In this document: one piece after another, positions 14,550-22,409 of the stretch | Numbering within the stretch: the stretch's first letter is position 1 | Layout: the number at the start of each line of letters is the position of its first letter | Assembly (NCBI GenBank): GCA_023140385.1 | Contig: JAGLLT010000039.1 | Span: forward strand, 1 to 34,380 | From: Candidatus Omnitrophota bacterium | GTDB taxonomy: Bacteria > Omnitrophota > Gorgyraeia > JAGLLT01 | Direction: 5' to 3' | DNA length: 34,380 bases | Program-made: the position numbers and the translations under genes | Notes under the pieces: model-generated | The model's input: the letters and a program-made list of their open reading frames with translations, nothing else | The model's database searches: none | What the model was told of the DNA's origin: nothing

Positions 14550-15614
14550 ATGTTTTTAAAGACGCTACAAAAAATAATTTTTCTGGTATTATTTTTTACA
14601 TCTACTTGCTTCTCATCCTCCGCTGATGTTATCTACCTTAATAATGGCAATAAAATGGAGGGTATTATTCTTGAAGATAAGCCAGAAGAGATTATTATTC
14701 AGTTAAATATCGGCACGGTGGTTTTTAGTTATAATCAAATTGAGAAAGTTGAAAAATGGTCTGAAGATGAAAATCAGTGTCTTAAAAAAGGGTGGTTGAG
14801 TAAGAAGGAAAAACTTAAAAAAGAAATTGAAGAAATTAAAAATACCCAACCGGCTAAAACCCAAATAACTGAAAAATCTGAGAAAATTCAGGAGGAAAAG
14901 GTTAAAAAAAAAGAAGAATATGTAATTGAGCCTGTAGTAACTCCGCCTCTAAGGCGCAAAAAAGTTTCTTCCAAACATACTCGGTATAAAAACCTATTAA
15001 GTAAAACTACTCTTATGAAGCTCAAGAAAGATCCCGATCAAACCTACTATATCTATTTGCCTAAAAAATATTCTCCGTCTAAAGAATGGCCTCTTTTTAT
15101 TGGGATCCACGGTCTTGGTGCCGATGGCAAACAGTCAATAGATCTGTGGAGAGAATTTGCTGACGGAGAAGGTTTTATTTTAGTTTGCCCTAATTTTGGA
15201 GATGGCTACGCACTGTTAAGGAATAATGCTGATAAAAGAATGAAAGATATTATTAAAGAAGTTGGAAAGAACTTTAAGATTGATAAAGAAAAAATCCTTA
15301 TGGCTGGTTTTTCTGGAGGCGCGCAGTTCCTTAGCAGATTTGTCTTTAGGCATCGGAATATTGTTAGAGCTGTTTCTATAATATCGGGAAGATGGTTTGA
15401 CTTATCAGTAATAAGAAAATCAGCCAAAACCAAGTTTTTGATAACAGTAGGAGAAAATGATACGGAAAGAATAGGCGACTCAAGGGAGTTTGCCAAACGC
15501 CTTAAAGATAAAGGATGTAAAGTAAAATTCAAAATTTGTCCTGGAGCTGGTCACTGGGTTTGTGATGAAGCTAAAAAGTTGACTATGGATTTATTTAGGC
15601 AGATAAAATTATGA
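14550..15614 (+). CDS. Secreted alpha/beta-hydrolase (esterase/feruloyl-esterase-like) with N-terminal small-barrel module
   Basis: A 354-residue exported protein. Residues 1-25 are a signal peptide (hydrophobic core, then CFSSSADV). Residues 26-70 are a small beta module (ADVIYLNNGNKMEGIILED, then IEKVEKW) of the kind found at the start of many exported proteins in this type of bacterium. A charged Lys/Glu linker covers about 72-140. The hydrolase domain spans about 150-354: oxyanion HG in FIGIHGLGADG, nucleophile S255 in GFSGG, acid D304 in VGENDTERI and H335 in GAGHWV, a complete catalytic triad in the order seen in PHB-depolymerase/feruloyl-esterase relatives. It is likely a periplasmic or surface esterase; the substrate is unknown. 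AT-rich and not coupled to neighbours. Confidence 0.85.
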   Translation: MFLKTLQKIIFLVLFFTSTCFSSSADVIYLNNGNKMEGIILEDKPEEIIIQLNIGTVVFSYNQIEKVEKWSEDENQCLKKGWLSKKEKLKKEIEEIKNTQPAKTQITEKSEKIQEEKVKKKEEYVIEPVVTPPLRRKKVSSKHTRYKNLLSKTTLMKLKKDPDQTYYIYLPKKYSPSKEWPLFIGIHGLGADGKQSIDLWREFADGEGFILVCPNFGDGYALLRNNADKRMKDIIKEVGKNFKIDKEKILMAGFSGGAQFLSRFVFRHRNIVRAVSIISGRWFDLSVIRKSAKTKFLITVGENDTERIGDSREFAKRLKDKGCKVKFKICPGAGHWVCDEAKKLTMDLFRQIKL

Positions 15615-15669
15615 AAGATGAATCATAAATGGCGATATGAGTAAGGGTGAAAAAAGTAAAGGAGCATCT

Positions 15670-15985
15670 ATGAGAAAAGATATGTATGTAGTCGTTGTTA
15701 TCGTTTCTGGATTAGCTGTAGCAATGCTCAGCTTACATTGATGATATCTCTTTAGGAGTGGTTAAAGTAGAAGGCGAAATAGATCCAATTACAAAAGTGA
15801 TGATGGATATCGAAAGTCCAATATCGGGAGTAGAATTGGATATTCGGTATGACAATCTGAAAGTACGAAGTTCTGGCGATTTATACAAGTTCAAACAAGA
15901 AATGTTCGCAGAGTCATTTTTCTCAACACATATCACAATCCAACCTGAAAATTTACCTACATTTATCAAGAATCATCAAAAATAA
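15670..15985 (+). pseudogene. Frameshifted gene for a small exported protein
   Basis: ATG at 15670, behind AAAGGAG, opens a clear signal peptide (MRKDMYVVVVIVSGLAVAML) that hits a TGA at 15739-15741 after 23 codons. The frame offset by one base continues across that point as AYIDDISLGVVKVEGEID and runs to a stop at 15983-15985. Joining the two frames by dropping one base near 15727-15731 gives a signal peptide with an Ala-rich end followed by a mature domain of about 80 residues (strands such as SGVELDIRYDNLKVR). So a single-base insertion, real or a sequencing error, breaks an otherwise good gene. The GTG at 15758 alone would give an unexported 75-residue fragment. No family is recognised. 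It is not the result of a stop-codon change. Confidence 0.7.
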
Positions 15986-15988
15986 CAC

Positions 15989-16017
15989 TTGCCAGACATT
16001 TTATAAGTGTGTTATAT
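15989..16017 (+). promoter_or_regulatory. Probable promoter of the leuCD-idh-mdh operon
   Basis: TTGCCA (15989-15994) and TTATAT (16012-16017) are 17 bases apart, about 40 bases before the LeuC-like ATG; TATATT one base on is an alternative -10. The same region holds ACACTT (15985-15990) and AAGTGT (16005-16010), a 6-bp inverted repeat that overlaps the -35 and lies just before the -10, so it could be an operator or the 3' end of the broken gene. Confidence 0.5.
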
Positions 16018-16056
16018 TAGTATTCAACACATTAAATTAAAGGATATTTATATAGT

Positions 16057-17313
16057 ATGGGAAAAACTATTGCGGAGAAGATATTAAGCAGTCACGCGGG
16101 AAGAGATCTGAAGGCTAATGACCTGGCTGTCTGCGAAGTGGACTTTTGCTTTGGGCAGGATGGGACAAGCGGGCTGATTATTGACTCTTTTGAGAAGTTG
16201 AAAAATGAAAAGGTAGCCGATAAGTCCCGCTTTTGCATGGTAATTGACCACTCGGCTCCCAGCCCCAATGAGAGGGTTTCTGAAATCCACAATAAGATGA
16301 GAAATTTTGCCGCTAAGCATGATCTTGGTATGTATGATATTGGCTGCGGGGTTTGTCATCAGATTGTACCCGAGGGAGGTCATGTAAGCTGCGGCGACTT
16401 GGTGGTTGGGGCGGATTCTCACACCTGTACTTATGGCGCTCTGAATATTTTTTCTACCGGCATGGGTTCGACTGACCTGAGCATAATTTTAGCCAGCGGC
16501 AAGACCTGGTTTAAGGTGCCTGAGACGGTCAAGGTTATGATTGACGGGGAACTGCCTAAAGGAGTTTACTCGAAAGATCTGATTCTTCATATTACCGGCG
16601 ATGTAGGCGCCAATGGCTGTACCTATAAAGCTATAGAGTTTTGCGGAGAAACTATTAGAGGCCTAAGTATGGATGCCCGTCTCACTATTTCTAATATGGC
16701 CATTGAGGTTGGGGCAAAGGCGGGTATTATGGATGCCGATGAAAAGACAATTGACTGGCTTAAGAGGTATTCAGATAAGATTCCTCAACCGGTAGCCAGC
16801 GATGAAGATGCCATTTACTCTGAGATAAAGGTTTATAATGCCCAAGAGGTTGAGCCGATGGTATCAAAACCCCACACAGTAGATAATACGGCAACTGTTT
16901 CTGAGGTGGAGGGAACAAAAGTAAATCAGGGATATATAGGTACCTGCACCAACGGAAGAGTAGAGGACTTGAGAATTGCCGCCGATATTTTAAAAGGCCG
17001 AAAGGTTAATTCCGAGGTTAGGTTTTTAGTGGCTCCAGCTTCACAGGTTGTATATTTGGAGGCCATTCGTGAAGGAATTATTTCTACTTTGATAGAAGCC
17101 GGTGCCGTAATTTTAACGCCCGGCTGCGGGCCGTGCGTAGGTACGCATCAGGGGGTGCCGGCAGACGGTGAGGTGGTTATCTCCACGGCTAACAGAAACT
17201 TTAAGGGCAGGATGGGTAACCCCAACGCCTATATTTATCTGGCCTCGCCCGCTACTGTAGCGGCCAGCATGATAACCGGCAGGATAACCGACCCGAGGAG
17301 TTACCTGAAATGA
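16057..17313 (+). CDS. 3-isopropylmalate dehydratase/aconitase-family hydro-lyase, large subunit
   Basis: A 418-residue Fe-S hydro-lyase of the archaeal-type LeuC/HacA subfamily (short form, without the swivel domain). The three [4Fe-4S] cysteines are C297 (YIGTCTNGR), C357 and C360 (TPGCGPCVG). Substrate-binding motifs GADSHTCTYGALN and STGMGSTDL are intact. Family members isomerise isopropylmalate, homocitrate/homoaconitate or related acids. Its four-base overlap with the small-subunit gene, and that gene's overlap with an isocitrate dehydrogenase-like gene, suggest citrate-to-isocitrate conversion here rather than leucine synthesis: no leuA or leuB-type gene is nearby. Homoaconitase is the main alternative. 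An AGGA 12 bases before the ATG is the only visible ribosome binding site. Confidence 0.88.
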   Translation: MGKTIAEKILSSHAGRDLKANDLAVCEVDFCFGQDGTSGLIIDSFEKLKNEKVADKSRFCMVIDHSAPSPNERVSEIHNKMRNFAAKHDLGMYDIGCGVCHQIVPEGGHVSCGDLVVGADSHTCTYGALNIFSTGMGSTDLSIILASGKTWFKVPETVKVMIDGELPKGVYSKDLILHITGDVGANGCTYKAIEFCGETIRGLSMDARLTISNMAIEVGAKAGIMDADEKTIDWLKRYSDKIPQPVASDEDAIYSEIKVYNAQEVEPMVSKPHTVDNTATVSEVEGTKVNQGYIGTCTNGRVEDLRIAADILKGRKVNSEVRFLVAPASQVVYLEAIREGIISTLIEAGAVILTPGCGPCVGTHQGVPADGEVVISTANRNFKGRMGNPNAYIYLASPATVAASMITGRITDPRSYLK

Positions 17314-17813
17314 TAATAAAAGGTGAGGTTATAAGACTTACCCAGGATGATGATGTAAATACAGACTATATAATTTCCGGAAGATATAAGTTCCAGATTC
17401 AGGACCCGAAGGAGCTGGCCAAGTACGTGTTTAATGATTTAGAGCCTGATTTTATCAAGCGGCTTGCCGGCCGCGGTATTATCGCTGCCGGAGAAAATTT
17501 TGGCTGCGGCTCATCGCGTGAGCAAGCACCCCTGGCCTTGAAGTACGCGGGCATAAAGGCGATTATTGCCAAAAGTTTTGCCAGAATTTTTTACCGTAAC
17601 GCCTTTAATCTGGGAATAATTTTAATAGAGGCTGATACGGAAGATATAAAAGACGGAGATTTGATTGAGCTTGACCTTGATAGCGGTTTCCTGAAAAACA
17701 AAAGCCGGGAGTTTGAATTAAAGGTGAATCCTCTGCCGGAGTTTATGAAGGAGGTTGTTAAGCTTGGTTCGATTGTTAATTATTTCAATAAATACGGAGG
17801 TTTTAAGTTTTGA
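17310..17813 (+). CDS. 3-isopropylmalate dehydratase/aconitase-family hydro-lyase, small subunit
   Basis: A 167-residue swivel-domain subunit, the usual length for archaeal-type LeuD/HacB. It pairs with the large subunit encoded just upstream. Family motifs are [15 protein letters not shown] (substrate loop near residues 14-28), [15 protein letters not shown] with the catalytic GSSRE, and [15 protein letters not shown]. In characterised archaeal relatives the loop following the first motif reads around YLRT (homoaconitase) or YLVY (isopropylmalate isomerase). Here it reads RYKFQ, so neither assignment is supported directly. It overlaps the large subunit by four bases (ATGA) and the next gene by four, forming a tightly coupled trio. 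Confidence 0.88.
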   Translation: MIIKGEVIRLTQDDDVNTDYIISGRYKFQIQDPKELAKYVFNDLEPDFIKRLAGRGIIAAGENFGCGSSREQAPLALKYAGIKAIIAKSFARIFYRNAFNLGIILIEADTEDIKDGDLIELDLDSGFLKNKSREFELKVNPLPEFMKEVVKLGSIVNYFNKYGGFKF

Positions 17814-18907
17814 CGAAACATAAAATTACCTTAATTCCGGGAGACGGTATAGGGCCGGAGGTGAGCGAGGCGGCCAGGCGCTGTATTGAGGCAACAGGCA
17901 TTGATGTTGCCTGGGATGTAGTAGAGGCTGGCGCGGCAGTTTTAGAAAGAGAAGGCACACCTCTTCCTGATACGGTCATTGAGTCAATAAAGAAAAATAA
18001 GGTCGCTATAAAAGGGCCCATCGTAACACCGGTAGGCAAGGGATTTCGTTCGGTTAACGTTGCCTTGCGGCAAAAACTTAATCTTTACAGTTGTTTAAGG
18101 CCGTGTAAAAGTTATGAAGGGTTAAAACTTCCATATAATAATATTGATTTGGTGGTAGTCAGAGAAAATACAGAGGATCTTTACGCCGGCATAGAATTTG
18201 AAGAAGGCAAAGATGAGACCGGAGAGTTAATCGCTGTTATTGAAAAATTGTCTTCAAGAAAAATTCCTGAAGACTCGGGTATCAGCATTAAGCCTATGTC
18301 GGTATCAGCCACGAAGAAAATTGTAAAATTTGCTTTTGAGTACGCCCTTAAAAATGGCAGGAAAATGGTAACCGCTGTTCATAAGGCTAATATTATGAAA
18401 TTTACTGACGGCCTATTTCTTAAGGCCGCCCGCGAAGTTGCCAAAGAATATGAAGGCAGGGTGGAGTTTAGTGATAACATAGTTGATAATATGTGCATGC
18501 AGTTGGTTCTACGCCCGTATAACTTTGACGTGCTGGTTTTGCCCAATCTGTACGGTGACATTATATCTGATTTATGCGCCGGATTAGTGGGGGGGCTGGG
18601 ATTGGCGCCCGGAGCTAATATTGGCGATGAATACGCCGTTTTTGAAGCTACTCACGGTTCGGCTCCGAAGTATACCGGCTTAAATAAAGTTAATCCTATA
18701 GCCATGATTTTGTCAGGTGTTTTGATGCTTCATCATATTGGCGAAGACAAGGCGGGCGTAAAGCTGGAAGAGGCGGTCAGGCTGGTTATTAAAGAGGGCA
18801 AGTCGGTTACTTATGACCTGAAAGAAGACAGAAATGACCCGGCCGCCGTCGGTACCAGCCAGATGGCAGACGCGATAATTGAAAAATTAGGATGTGTCCC
18901 TAATTAA
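17810..18907 (+). CDS. Isocitrate dehydrogenase-like enzyme (isocitrate/isopropylmalate DH family)
   Basis: A 365-residue beta-decarboxylating dehydrogenase. It has the isocitrate-type loop [10 protein letters not shown] (S81, N83, R87) and CLRPC (R97), as in E. coli Icd, and not the hydrophobic loop of isopropylmalate dehydrogenase. [23 protein letters not shown] and [11 protein letters not shown] supply the metal and substrate sites. In the cofactor region [10 protein letters not shown] keeps the Lys-Tyr pair that contacts NADP 2'-phosphate in E. coli, and VTYDL keeps the Tyr but has Glu instead of the last Arg, so NADP use is plausible but open. It starts with TTG at 17810 behind GGAGG, overlapping the small-subunit gene. 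Homoisocitrate dehydrogenase is the main alternative. It would convert isocitrate to 2-oxoglutarate. Confidence 0.88.
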   Translation: MTKHKITLIPGDGIGPEVSEAARRCIEATGIDVAWDVVEAGAAVLEREGTPLPDTVIESIKKNKVAIKGPIVTPVGKGFRSVNVALRQKLNLYSCLRPCKSYEGLKLPYNNIDLVVVRENTEDLYAGIEFEEGKDETGELIAVIEKLSSRKIPEDSGISIKPMSVSATKKIVKFAFEYALKNGRKMVTAVHKANIMKFTDGLFLKAAREVAKEYEGRVEFSDNIVDNMCMQLVLRPYNFDVLVLPNLYGDIISDLCAGLVGGLGLAPGANIGDEYAVFEATHGSAPKYTGLNKVNPIAMILSGVLMLHHIGEDKAGVKLEEAVRLVIKEGKSVTYDLKEDRNDPAAVGTSQMADAIIEKLGCVPN

Positions 18908-18920
18908 ATGGAGGTGTTGT

Positions 18921-19517
18921 ATGTTTAGGAAGATGATAGGAACTGTTGTAATATTATTGTTGTTTGTATTCTCTTTCGCGGTGAAAACGGATGCTCAGGA
19001 AGCAATTTCTCCGGAGAAACGAGCGTTGATTAAAGAACTACTTGAAGTTACGAAAGTAGTGGAGATGTCTAATAGTATGACGGACACAATGTTACAGCAG
19101 ATGGAAAGAAATTATCCCCAAATGATATCTCAGATGATGTCTGAAGGTGGACTCTTGATGGATAAAGAACAGGATGAGTTTCAAAAGGAACTTATTGAGA
19201 GCCAACTTCGTTTTTCCAAGCGGTTTAGAGAGCTATATCCGAAAAGGGTAAATATGGAACAAGTTATAGAAGAGATATACTATCCTTTGTATGACAAATA
19301 TTTTACAGAAAATGAATTAAAAGATATAGTTGTGTTTTATAAATCTTCTACGGGAAAGAAATTTATTGAAGTAACGCCGCAGTTATTTCAGGAGTCAATG
19401 CGAAAGTCCAGCGAGTTGTTAAATCCTAAAATCATACAATTGGTTAATGAAATTATGCAAGAAGAGAAAGAGCGTCTGTCAAAAACACAGGAAGAGGGAG
19501 AGCCGAGTGAAGATTAG
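18921..19517 (+). CDS. Exported DUF2059-like protein
   Basis: About 198 residues. The ATG at 18921 follows GGAGGT by five bases. A signal peptide (MFRKMIGTVVILLLFVFSFAVKTDA, cleavage about residue 25) precedes a helical domain with PEKRALIKELLEVTKVVEM, then a paired-helix region ending in YYPLYDKYFTENELKDIVVFYKSSTGKKF, the hallmark of DUF2059 proteins. These have no firm function and act outside the cytoplasmic membrane. A Glu-rich tail (QEEGEPSED) follows. A longer frame from 18894 would begin inside the isocitrate dehydrogenase gene and is rejected. The gene sits between two TCA-type enzymes, and its stop overlaps the malate dehydrogenase start by 11 bases, so it is co-transcribed with them for reasons the sequence does not reveal. 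Confidence 0.82.
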   Translation: MFRKMIGTVVILLLFVFSFAVKTDAQEAISPEKRALIKELLEVTKVVEMSNSMTDTMLQQMERNYPQMISQMMSEGGLLMDKEQDEFQKELIESQLRFSKRFRELYPKRVNMEQVIEEIYYPLYDKYFTENELKDIVVFYKSSTGKKFIEVTPQLFQESMRKSSELLNPKIIQLVNEIMQEEKERLSKTQEEGEPSED

Positions 19518-20433
19518 CATAATCGGCGCCGGTAACGTTGGTTCGACTTTGGCCTTTAAAATTTTGGAGGAAGAACTTGCCGACGTTGTCCTGGTGGATA
19601 TAAACGGCGATATGGCAAAGGGTAAGGCCCTTGATTTAAACGATGCTTGCGGTGTCCTGGGTAGTAAAAAAAAGGCGGTCGGCGCCGGCAATTATAGTGA
19701 AATAAGAGGTTCGGAGGTTGTAGTTGTTACTGCCGGCTTTGCCAGGCGGCCCGGCATGACAAGAGAGGACTTGTTGATAAAGAACGCCGGGGTAATAAAA
19801 GAAGTAGCCGGAAAGATAAAAGAAAACGCGCCTCAATCAATCATCCTAATGGTAACAAATCCGCTGGATGTGACTACTTATCTGGCTTTAAAAGTAAGCG
19901 GTTTTGATAAAAAGAGAGTTCTGGGTATGGCCGGGGTGCTGGATTCGGCGAGGCTTTCGGTCATTGTATCAGACGAGTTAAGGCGGGAGGTTTCTTCTGT
20001 GGAATCTCTGGTGTTGGGAACTCACGGTGACTCAATGGTGCCGCTAAAAAACAAAATCAGCGCGGGCGGCCGGAGATTGGATGAGCTTTTAGAAAAAGCA
20101 AAGATAGATGAGCTTCTCGAGAAGGCCGCGGGCCAGGGAGGCAGGATAGTTTCTTATCTAAAAGGGGGCAGTGCCTATTATGCCCCGGCGATTAGTGTTT
20201 ATAAGATGCTGGAGGCTATTGTAAATGACAGGGGCAGTATCCTGCCCGTATCGGCTTATCTGGAAGGTGAGTACAATTTGAGAGACGTTTGCCTTGGTGT
20301 CCCGGCGAGGCTCGGCAAAGGCGGCATTGAGGAAATTGTAGAGGTTGAGTTGACTAAAGAAGAAGAGATATCCCTCCAGAAGGCCGGCGCTGTCATAAAA
20401 GCCGGTATCGCTAAAGTTATAACTGCTGACTAA
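19507..20433 (+). CDS. mdh: Malate dehydrogenase
   Basis: A 308-residue LDH/MDH-family enzyme that interconverts malate and oxaloacetate. It has the Rossmann motif IIGAGNVGSTLA, D31 in VLVDING for NAD binding, the specificity residue R80 in GFARRPGMTRED (Arg marks malate; lactate enzymes have Gln), R86, D146 and R149 in GVLDSARL, and the catalytic histidine H173 in GTHGDSMVP. I start at GTG 19507, after GGGAG, because that gives the family N-terminus MKISIIGAGN. The longer frame from 19447 would lie inside the DUF2059 gene. The place after a hydro-lyase and isocitrate dehydrogenase fits a partial TCA cycle. Confidence 0.94.
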   Translation: MKISIIGAGNVGSTLAFKILEEELADVVLVDINGDMAKGKALDLNDACGVLGSKKKAVGAGNYSEIRGSEVVVVTAGFARRPGMTREDLLIKNAGVIKEVAGKIKENAPQSIILMVTNPLDVTTYLALKVSGFDKKRVLGMAGVLDSARLSVIVSDELRREVSSVESLVLGTHGDSMVPLKNKISAGGRRLDELLEKAKIDELLEKAAGQGGRIVSYLKGGSAYYAPAISVYKMLEAIVNDRGSILPVSAYLEGEYNLRDVCLGVPARLGKGGIEEIVEVELTKEEEISLQKAGAVIKAGIAKVITAD

Positions 20434-20443
20434 ATACCGTATA

Positions 20444-21379
20444 ATGAATACTATCTTTTTCCGCAATAATAGAGCTTACGGCGGGCTATTTTTATTAACT
20501 TTATTGTTCGCGTTTACTGCCGGCTCCTCATGTTCAAAAAACAGCGTTCATTCTCAAAAGTATCTTTTGATGGGGACAACAGTAGAAATTACAGTTGCCG
20601 GGGAAAATAAAACGGTGGCTGAAAAAGCTTTAAGCAGGGCATTTGGCGAGATAAAGAGGGTAGACTGCCTGATGAGCTACTTTGATGATAATAGCCTTTT
20701 ATCCAGACTAAACGCTCTGGCAGTTAAAGGGCCCGTCAGGGTAAATAAGGAGCTTTATTATGTTATTGATAAATGCCTTGAATTTGCTAAAATAACAGAA
20801 GGAGCTTTTGATGTTACGGCTACTTCTCTGGATAAAGCCGGAGGCTATCGGGAGGTTATTCTTGGTGCCGAAGAGAGGACAATTCATTTCAAAAATGATA
20901 AGGTTAAGATTGACCTTAGCGCGGCCGCTAAGGGTTATGCTGTAGATAGAGCTGTATTTGTTCTGAGGGAAGACGGTATAAAAAATGCCCTGGTTAATGC
21001 CGGAGGAGACATGAGGGCAATAGGCTGTTTTGGCAAAAGGAACTGGGCAGTCGGGGTGCGCGACCCCAAACTTAAAAATAAGATTACCCGGGCCGTTTTT
21101 TTGGCCGATAAGGCTGTGGCCACCTCGGGCAACTATTTGCGCGATCATATTATCAGGACAGGCACCGGAGCTGGCAAGGAAAATATACTTTCTTCAACCG
21201 TTATTGCCTCCGACTGCCTGACAGCCGACATTTTAGCTACCTCTTTATTCGTTATGGGCAGAAAAGGGATTAATTTAATTGAAAACTTAGAAGAAGTTGA
21301 AGCCCTTTTAATAATAGAAAGAGATGGAAAAGCGGAATTTATAGAAAGCTCGGGATTTAGTAATTATAAGGATAAATAG
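20444..21379 (+). CDS. apbE: FAD:protein FMN transferase (ApbE), lipoprotein
   Basis: A 311-residue exported flavin transferase that attaches FMN to Thr/Ser of electron-transfer proteins such as Rnf/Nqr subunits, using FAD and Mg. An N-terminal hydrophobic stretch ends in a lipobox (AGSSC, C30), so it is probably lipid-anchored on the periplasmic side. Motifs seen are LMGTTVEITV, DVTATSLDK, the FAD-binding IDLSAAAKGYAVDRA, NAGGDMRAIG, AVATSGNY, and the Mg-site pattern ADILATSLFVMG (Asp and Thr spaced four). Oddly, the usual HIIDPRTG motif reads HIIRTGTG, lacking Asp-Pro. No target gene is in the window. It begins ten bases after mdh. Confidence 0.92.
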   Translation: MNTIFFRNNRAYGGLFLLTLLFAFTAGSSCSKNSVHSQKYLLMGTTVEITVAGENKTVAEKALSRAFGEIKRVDCLMSYFDDNSLLSRLNALAVKGPVRVNKELYYVIDKCLEFAKITEGAFDVTATSLDKAGGYREVILGAEERTIHFKNDKVKIDLSAAAKGYAVDRAVFVLREDGIKNALVNAGGDMRAIGCFGKRNWAVGVRDPKLKNKITRAVFLADKAVATSGNYLRDHIIRTGTGAGKENILSSTVIASDCLTADILATSLFVMGRKGINLIENLEEVEALLIIERDGKAEFIESSGFSNYKDK

Positions 21380-21446
21380 CTCGGAGCCCAACAGTATGGG
21401 TTCATTCAGACAGACGACGGATACCTGAAAAATTAAGGAGGTTTTT

Positions 21447-22409
21447 ATGTTTAGATTTTTTAAAATTCTTATAGCTCTATGTATTATTTTTTCAATAAGT
21501 AGCTTATCCGTAAAAGCGGAAATTGTGGACGGCATCATTGCCATTGTCAACAATGAGGTGATTACTCAAGGGGAGCTCAATCAGATACTGCTTCCTATCT
21601 ATGCTCAGTACAAATCGACGTATACGGATGAAGAACTACTCCAGAAACTTGATGACGCCCGCCGGAATATACTATATCAGCTTATTGAGGATAAACTGAT
21701 TCTTCAGGAAGCCAAAAGAGTCGAAGTTATCGTCGACGACAAAGAAGTTTCCGGGCGGATGGAGCAGATTAAGTCTCAATTCGCGGACGCGGACGAATTT
21801 AAAGAGGCCCTTAAGTCTCAAAATTTAAGCATTTCGGACTTAAAGGATAAATACAGGGAACAGATAATGATAAAAAGGCTTATTGATTATATGGTGCGCT
21901 CTAAGGTAGAAATCGCGCCCACGGAAATAAGCCGGTATTACGAAGAACATCGGAATGAATTTAACGTTTCTAAGCAGTTAAAAGTTAAAACCATCCTTAT
22001 ACGAAAAGACGACGAAGATCCGGAAAGCCAGGCGGAGCTTCAGAAAAAAATCAAAGAGATACATAAAAAGGTAAAAGAGGGAAACGACTTTTCAAAGATT
22101 GCCCGGGAATACTCCGAAGACCCTTCGGCTGTTGACGGTGGAGATATGGGTTATATAGAGAAGGGCCAGATGATGAAGAAGATTGACGACCTTCTATTTT
22201 CCTTAAAGCCGGAGGAGATTTCAGATGTTATTGAAACCGGCATAGGGTATCATATTTTTCAGGTTGTAGAAATTAAAGAAGCGAAGGTTATGCCTTATGA
22301 AGAAGTCAGATTGTCTATCAAGGAGAAGTTGTTTCAGGAGAAGGCCAGAGATAGAATGAACGAATGGATGAATAGCCTAAAAGAAAATGCGTACATCTCA
22401 ATTAAATAA
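21447..22409 (+). CDS. surA: SurA-like periplasmic chaperone / peptidyl-prolyl isomerase
   Basis: A 320-residue exported protein with an N-terminal signal peptide (cleavage near AEIVDG, residue 25). The SurA N-terminal chaperone domain follows: VDGIIAIVNNEVITQGEL, and a long helical stretch including ARRNILYQLIEDKLILQEAKR. One parvulin domain (about 170-270) holds SEDPSAVDGGDMGYIEKGQMM and GYHIFQVVE. E. coli SurA has two parvulin domains; here there is one, as in PrsA/PpiD-like and many short SurA proteins. It likely helps outer-membrane or exported proteins fold. A strong AAGGAGG precedes the ATG. The next genes are pdxA and rsmA, the E. coli surA order, which supports the name. Confidence 0.87.
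   Translation: MFRFFKILIALCIIFSISSLSVKAEIVDGIIAIVNNEVITQGELNQILLPIYAQYKSTYTDEELLQKLDDARRNILYQLIEDKLILQEAKRVEVIVDDKEVSGRMEQIKSQFADADEFKEALKSQNLSISDLKDKYREQIMIKRLIDYMVRSKVEIAPTEISRYYEEHRNEFNVSKQLKVKTILIRKDDEDPESQAELQKKIKEIHKKVKEGNDFSKIAREYSEDPSAVDGGDMGYIEKGQMMKKIDDLLFSLKPEEISDVIETGIGYHIFQVVEIKEAKVMPYEEVRLSIKEKLFQEKARDRMNEWMNSLKENAYISIK

Noticed and set aside
15670-15985. Programmed frameshift in the small exported gene
   Set aside because: No slippery heptamer or downstream structure was seen at 15725-15741. A plain one-base indel is simpler.
16057-18907. Leucine biosynthesis operon (leuCDB)
   Set aside because: The dehydrogenase has the isocitrate loop SVNVALRQ, not the isopropylmalate type, and no leuA is nearby.
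18894-18920. Longer start for the DUF2059 gene
   Set aside because: It begins inside the isocitrate dehydrogenase gene. The ATG at 18921 has GGAGGT and gives a proper signal peptide.
19447-19506. Longer start for malate dehydrogenase
   Set aside because: It overlaps the DUF2059 gene by 70 bases with a Lys/Arg-rich prefix not seen in the family. GTG at 19507 gives the right N-terminus.
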